From Chara braunii (Eukaryota > Streptophyta > Charophyceae > Charales > Characeae), in contig BFEA01000020.1 of NCBI GenBank assembly GCA_003427395.1, positions 3,941,767-3,961,954 on the forward strand: DNA of 20,188 nt, in the 5' to 3' direction. How positions within the stretch are numbered: the first letter of the stretch is position 1; every line of letters starts with the position of its first letter. Below, piece after piece: positions 9,901 through 17,840 of the stretch. The notes under the pieces are model-generated. The model was not told where the DNA came from and searched no databases. It saw only the letters and a program-made list of their open reading frames with translations. The translations under genes were made by a program, and so were the position numbers.

Positions 9901-12277
9901 AGACAATGTCAAATTTACCCTGGAAGACCCGCCAAGAGGAATCTCATCCGTGGCCGAATCCGATAATGCCGGTACTTTCCCCGCGGTCGGTGCCACGCCA
10001 ACAACTCTCGACTGCGCCACACCAAACAGTCAAAGACAGACACGCGCTTGTCATCATCATCATCACTGCCATCATCACCATCGTCAATAACAACAACAAC
10101 AGCAACCGCAGAAGAATCACTAAGACAAGGCAAAATGGAGAGAGGAAACGAGAAAGAAAAATCACGGTGGACGTGTACCCAGGTCTCATGCACACACACA
10201 CGTATACTAACACGTGCTCGAACGTGGGTATAATTTTTTTGAGATGACTTCCAGACAAACGCTTATGCAAGTTTTTCAAATGGTTATGTAGGACTACGTA
10301 CGCACATCCACACAGTAACACATACGCACCACCCAGGTTTCAGTCTTCAAAAGATCAAGACTAAAATTTACGCGCCACCCAGGTTTCAGTCTTCAAAAGG
10401 GGCGTATATCCAGAAATATCTATATATCCTAATCATAAATCAACCTTATGATTGTCCACATGCCAAACACAATCTCATGCTTCACAATATGAATACAAGA
10501 CAGTAGTTGAGACAACAAGAGCTCACAAAAATACATATGCCTCAGGTATACAAACATAAAAAAGTAGATATACCGACGACTCAGGAATACAAACTCAAGA
10601 GAAGAGACCGACAGGCCCAGCTCAGTTGGTACACAGTTGAAATACAGACCTGAGTTCAAATCCAAATGACCTTAGCCGGGTGAAAAACTCTGAAGTTACC
10701 TAGGGCTGGTCAGTTTGCGCTTCGACGACGATATCTCAAGGCTATCATCCTTTAAAAAAAAGGAAAAAGGAAAAAAAAAAGAAGAGGACGAAAAGACATT
10801 CAAGAGTGGAAAAAAGAAGAGGACGAAAAGGCATTCAAGAGTGGACAAAGACCAGCAGATCCCAAACCTCATTGCTAACAACAGCAGCATTGCAATCCAG
10901 GGGGAAAATAGAGTAAAAAGAGACACGGAGGTATATTATTATAAGGTTTAATGAACAAAAGGTAGGATCGGTTATGAAGGCATACTGAGGTATACTGCAT
11001 CCCTGAGGCCACCACCAGGGCGAGCAAAAAAGGGAGACCATGGGGACACAGCAAATTGTAAACACACAAAACAAAGAAAGAACAATCTTTATAAAAAGGG
11101 GGGGAGAAGGGGGGGGAAGGGGGGAGGAAGAAGTGGCCGTACCTGGTACCCTGGGGTATCATAAAAAGATCCCGTTCCATACGATGGCGCCGACCCCGCC
11201 CCATAGGTTGGGGCCGACGCTGCTCCACCACCACCAGTATGAGCAGTCACCGCTGGATCCTGGAAAGATCAAGACGAAGAATCATCCTCACGTGTAAAGA
11301 AGATGGGCATATCCATCCTTCCTTTGGGAAGTAATCAATGTCGTCCTTTGGGCCTTCACATGTGAGTGCTTACTGTAATCCTTTCTTCACTTGCCGGTGT
11401 AATAGGAACCGAACTGATGCTCCCCAGAATGGAAAAGGACCAAAAACCCTAAGGTTCTGTTTTATAAATTAAGAAGAAAAAAAAAAAGAAAAGAGATGGA
11501 CATTTACAAAGAGAAAACCTGCAGTGTGCATGGAACAACAAAAGAAAAGGGGAACTTACCTACATAGCTCCCATTTGTGTTGCAATGGTCAGAATGGGCG
11601 TGTCAGAATCCACCTGGACATATAGCAAGGCAGGTGCATTCAGGAGGGCCTTGAAGATATTACTTACATATACGATACGATATATACATACATATATATT
11701 GTCAAACAGAGCTGCCCGTTAAATCGTAGGCAGAGAGGGAGAAGAGGACAAGTACCCTTACGGCTCGATACAGTGGCGCGCCAGAAAGGTACCCTTACCC
11801 TGTGTACACAGGCGCGTGCGGGAACAGTACATGCCTGCTCAGTCATGAATATACGCAGGCTATCTTCCCGGCTCGATACAGTCGTGATTTCTCGTGTTGC
11901 AAATGACCAAAAACATGCTCCGACGAAACAGCTTGTCACAGCCCCTCGTTTGTTGTCCTCTTCTCCCTCTTGTCCCTCTCTGCCTACGGTTTACCGTAGG
12001 GAGCTATTATCAACAAACTCAGTCTTCCACCGAACACAGCTCACCTTCGCCACGAATGAATACAAGCTACCTCTCCAGCCCGATACAGTCATGATAGGGC
12101 TGCATTGTGCTCGGGGGAAGACAGACAAGTAGCCCAATGCTCACACTGAGTCGCCTGCCAGTGCACCCTCAACCACGGAGCATTGTTCGCAGTGTCACCT
12201 ACTCATCTCTCTCTCTCTCTCTCTCTCTCGCTTGATATCTAGTCACAAAGAGCTTTGACACTGTTTCGTCCGAGTTT

Positions 12278-12347
<70 letters not shown>

Positions 12348-15300
12348 CAAGTGCAAATTCTGCACTTCCCTCCCCCTCTACCTGTGCGTGCCCGCGTGGA
12401 CGAGCTTATGTATGAATAGAAGAATGACCAGAAAAGAAAAACGTTCGACATGTTGCCATGTGGAAGGCCCTCACACCCCCTAAACCACCATGATTTGTTT
12501 ATACATAAAACACCACGATTATATCTACGTATATCGTAAACAGCCTCCTGATGAGCCGGTGATACTCCGGTGAAACTAACTGTCACAGCCCCTCGTTTGT
12601 TGTCCTCCTCTTCTCCCTCTCTCCCTACGATTCACTGGCCACTTCTCTGTGACTACATATACACATATATCGTCACACTGTGAATAGGAGCGCAAAGACG
12701 AAAAAAGACAAAACCAAAAAAGGAAAGAAAGAAAGCCCCCCACCTGTTCATCACCTCTCACGTACAAGGCCAGCCACGTGGATGACAGGTTGAGCGCTGG
12801 CTGCCCCCATCCCCGTGTGTCACAAGGACCCACTTGCACGCAGCCAAATGGCAAAGAGAGAAACAAAAAGGAGGAGGAAACCAAGCCTGACAGGGAAAGA
12901 AAGCCTATCAGTCAAACAAAGCAAATGACACATCCCAAAGATAATCCAATTGCCACAAAGCAAATAACACATCCCACAGATCAACAAATTTGGTTGTTGT
13001 TTTTTTTTTGTTTTTTTTTAAACTCCGTATCTGTCGGTAGTGTCGAAGGCTTTATGTCCCCAACTCGGCAGATAAGACAGCTACGGTGAGGATGATGTGG
13101 ATGTTCACAAGGATACCCAAGGAGAGCTGCGCCAGCACAGCATTCAGCAGGACGGCTAGCACGAACCATCCCCCTCCCCCTCCTTGTCCATCTTCCTCTC
13201 TCCTCCCTCCCCCCTCTTCTCCGCTTCCACCACCTATCTGTCGGTAGTGNCGAAGGCTTTATGTCCCCAACTCGGCAGATAGGACAGCTACGGTGAGGAT
13301 GATGTGGATGTTCACAAGGATACCCAAGGAGAGCTGCGCCAGCACAGCATTCAGCAGGACGGCTAGCACGAACCATCCCCCTCCCCCTCCTTGTCCATCT
13401 TCCTCTCTCCTCCCTCCCCCCTCTTCTCCGCTTCCACCACCTTCTCACCCTCCTTCCCCTTCCTCTCCCTCTCCCTCTCCTTCTCCTACCTCTTTGCCTG
13501 CATCCTCTTCTCCTTTGTCATCTCCTCCTCCTCCTCCTCCTCCTCCTCCTCCTCCTCCTCCTCTTCTTCTTCTTCCTCTTCCTCTTCTTCTTCTTCTTCT
13601 TCCTCTTCCTCTTCTTCTTCTACGTTCCCTTCTTCTTCTTCTTCTTCTTCCCCACGCCGGCTGAGACCGCCCCCTTCCTTATCTTCGTTGTCCATATTGG
13701 GACGTCGGCAGTCTCGTTCATTCTCTCCTCCCAGTCCCCCTTCCCTTTCGACGTCGTGTTGATGCTAATCAGCTAATCAGCCGGGTTCTTTGTCTTACCT
13801 ACATCCTGCTCTGCCACGTCGACGGCGTTCGTCATTTACGCTCCGACACCGCCAGATCAGACCGATCTGATCTACGGCTTTCCAGCGGTGACCGATTCGA
13901 ATCTGCGGCCAGACCCCTACCAGAAAATGCTTGTGGCTTGACAGCTACAAATGTCTGGCTACCTCAACGGCTTGTCAGCGTCAATGTTATACTGCTGCAT
14001 CGCATTTTTGTCACGAGTGCTTACTCAGCTTGACGCTGTTGAAAATCAGCATTGTTGTATGACCATAATACTCCACCTCCTGAAGGTACGGAGTAACTAT
14101 ACCTCAGGAGGCTTTACTGTAAAAAATGCCTTCCAGTTAGCGTTCAACGGCCGCCACCTTCATCTCATGCATAGCATGCAACGCCAGGCGATGGATGGCC
14201 TTCATGACCATCCTCCTCATATTTCTGCCTGTATCGTATATATCCAAAAAAAAACTGCCAGCGGGATCGACCCACAGGAAATTCCATGGCAATCGGATGT
14301 TTTCGACCATAATCAATTCCAAAAAAATCAATTCCAAAATAATCAATTCCAAAATAATCAATTCCAATCATTTTTTTTAATCTTTTTGGAAAACACGCGC
14401 CCGTCAAACAAGGAACTGAAAGAGAACAAAACTCTGACAGTGGCCATTCTAGATATATACATATATATAGCCCCTCCTTTGTCGTCCTCTTCTCCCTCCC
14501 TCTCTGCCTACGGTTTACCGGGAAGCTCTGTTTGACAATATATATTGTCACATGAATATCAGAGCGGCAAAGCGAAAAACAGAAAGAAAACAAGAAATAT
14601 ATATATAGGGTTCAGCCTCCTGATGAGTCGGTGAAACCCGTACGAAACAGTCTGTCACAGCCCCTCGTTTGTTGTGCTCTCCTCCCTCTCTGTCTACGGT
14701 TTACCAGGCAGCGGTGAAACCCGTACGAAACAGTCTGTCACAGCCCCTCGTTTGTTGTGCTCTCCTCCCTCTCTGTCTACGGTTTACCAGGCAGCGTGAA
14801 ATTTTAACACCTATGGTCTGAGATATATGTATATTTTGTGACAAAATTATCAGAGCGCAAAAGCGAAAAGAAAACAGAAAGAAACCAAAGAAAAATAAAT
14901 TCATCTTTTTATCTTCTTCCTTGCAATTTATATATCATCACATAAATAGAGTCTGGACAAAGAAGAAAGAAAAATCAGAATGCGTGAATTCGTTCTATTT
15001 GGCATTTTACTATTCAGTGTGCTAAGTTCAAAACAAATTTTACTTACTCCCGCCAATCTTCCACCAATCTCTATTGGATGGAGAGAAGTTCTGATTTCTC
15101 TATAGATTAGATATAGATAAGATAAGGCGACCGACATACGGCACGCCCTGAATGACGAGCGTGCCGCCTTAGGCTCTATATGTACCTCCCGTGCGCATCT
15201 CTATCTCCAGCAAGCATTCTCACAAATGCACCGAGCTCTGACTTGTGACTTGTCCTCCTCGACGAGTGTGCTCTTACGTTTGTTCATGCGCTTAAACCGA

Positions 15301-17802
15301 TCAGTAACGTGCCCGTTCACAAATCTATTTCCCGCCATCTAAGTCTCTAACTCCCGCGCATTTTACCTCAGCCGATCAGCCACTTGCCCGTTCAGAAATC
15401 TATTTCCCGCCATCTAAGTTTGTAACTCCCGGTAATTAACCCACCAAACCCTACGCAGGAGGTGGATGGGTCGATGCCACACTATGACGTGTAATCCTGC
15501 GAGTACTCTTCCGCGAGAGGCAGATGGGTTGATGGATTAACTAACGTAGTCAGCTTCCTCCCGCGCAAATGCGCCAAATTTCACGCGCCCAAATCAAAAC
15601 TAGCCATTCTGACGTGTACACGAGGTGGGCGTGTGCACACCCGCTATGTTCCATGCAAGTACTCTTACGCGGGAAGTAGATGGCCAAATTTCACGCGCCA
15701 AAATTAAAACTGCCCTCTTCACCCGAATAGAACGACCGGTCATTATCGCCAAATGACGGTAGATGGCCAAATTTCACGCGCCAAAAAAAAAACTACCGTC
15801 TTCACCCGAATAGAACGCCCGCTCATTATCGCCGCATCTGGACCGAAAAGTGTGCCAAATACAGCTATAATGACTGGGCGTTCTATTCCGGTGAAGACGG
15901 TAGCCATTGTGACGTGTATACGAGGTGGCTGGGTGGGTGCACACCTGCAATCCTACTGTTCTCTGAATTTACCGTGAAAATTCGTCACTACGTATTCAAC
16001 CACTCGATATCGAAATCGAGATAAGTGCTTGTGCGCGACAACTACGCAGACAATCAATCAATAACCTCAAGCAATCAAATGTTAGACAAAAACTAGACCA
16101 TCAATCAATTGCTGTTATTAATCAGAATACAATCAATTACAGCAACTAATCGAGGACGAAGTGCTCAACGTGAGGGCGCACTCTGTTCTCAATTGCGGCA
16201 AACTAATTCCTAATCATCCAATCAATCAATCAATCAACCAACCAATTACCAATCAACCAATTATCAATCAACCAATTATCAATCAACCAATTATCAATCA
16301 ACCAATTATCAATCAACCAATTACCAATCAATCAACCAACTATCAATCAACTAATCAATCAACCAATCAATCAACCAATTACCAATCAACCAATTACCAA
16401 TCAACCAATTACCAATCAATCAACCGATTATCAATCAACTAACTACCATTCAATGGGGGTATACGGGCGTTTCAGACAATCACTTACAGCAACTAATCGT
16501 TCCTAATCGTTCAATCAATTAGCCAATTACCAATTAACCAATTATCAATCAACCAACTATCAATCAGCTACCATTCAATGAGCGCAGTCTGTTCTCTGTC
16601 GTAACAGCCACGAAACTCGTTCCTAATCGTTCAATCAATCAACCAATTATCAATCAACCAGCTATCAATCAAACAATTATCAATCAAGCAAGTATCAATC
16701 AAGCAAGTATCAATCAACCAACTATCAAAAAACTAATTACCATTCAATGGGGGTATACGCACGTGGCGGCGAAACCCCAAGCAGTCGATCGATCAGGAGC
16801 ACGACAAAGACAACCGTATTCCCCCCCCCCCACCCTACAGAATGCAGAGGCCCTTTCGCTCCGCACCTGCTCTCACACTCCAGAAATTTCCTTCGCTACA
16901 GCGAATAAGGACAAACCTACCTACCGTCTTCCCACGAACACAACGCACCCTCATCATCACTGGATAGGCCCGGAAAAGTAGCTTGTATACATTCATGATG
17001 AGGGCGCGTTGCGTCGGGGGGCAAGCCTGTAGTACACGCCTACCGTGCAAGCCATCGGGCCTATCTCCACTACTCTCCGAATGTGCACAATTAAGACTGA
17101 ATCTGGCGCTTGAACACAGAAAGATACACCGCCATATTTTTTTGTCTTTCGTGCATGTGGAGACGAGCGGAGCGAGGCCTAATCTTCAATCCCCCGAATA
17201 CAACGCGGGTTCTTCAGAGGTAGGTAGGAGTCGCATCCGTCTTCCCCCGAACACAACGCACCCTGATTATTATGTATTATTATGAATTTTATAGAAGCTA
17301 GCTTTCCGGTCTGATACAGACAAAATTAGGGTGCGTTGTGTTCAGGGGAAGAAGGTGATATTCCATTTCGGGAAAGCGTTCTATTCGGCCCACGGCGATA
17401 GGCATTCGATTTAGGCGAAGACGGGAGGGGCAAATTTGCAATTTGCAGGTATAATTCGGGGAGAAAAGAGGGGAGCTAGCTGGGTGTCATTTCTTTGATC
17501 AACGAACCGCTACCCGTCTTCCCCCGAACATAACATACCCAGAAAATCAATGTATATAACCTATCTTTCCGGTGCGGTGCAGCCAAAAAAGAGGGTGCGT
17601 TGTGTTCGGGAGAAGATGGGTAGGATCCGCTTCGTCGCTCCACCAGCACAAGATACATTGCGGGCAGGACTATCAGTAATTCATTTACACATTAGCATTA
17701 TAGAAATAGAAATTTTTTGTAAAAAAAAATAAATACTCGATATTGTCAAGCAAGAACGACGAATGTAGCACAAAGTCTTGAGGTGGTAGGGGGTCAGACA
17801 AG

Positions 17803-17840
<38 letters not shown>

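Noticed and set aside
13293-13762. Poly-Ser/Pro and poly-Glu frames
   Set aside because: Translations of (TCC)n and (TTC)n tracts.
13951-14535. 194-codon plus-strand frame, the longest in the window
   Set aside because: No recognised domain; its second half runs through a 15-bp tandem repeat and hammerhead-repeat sequence.
16161-16442. Plus-strand frame with NQPI repeats
   Set aside because: Direct translation of the AATCAACCAATTATC minisatellite.
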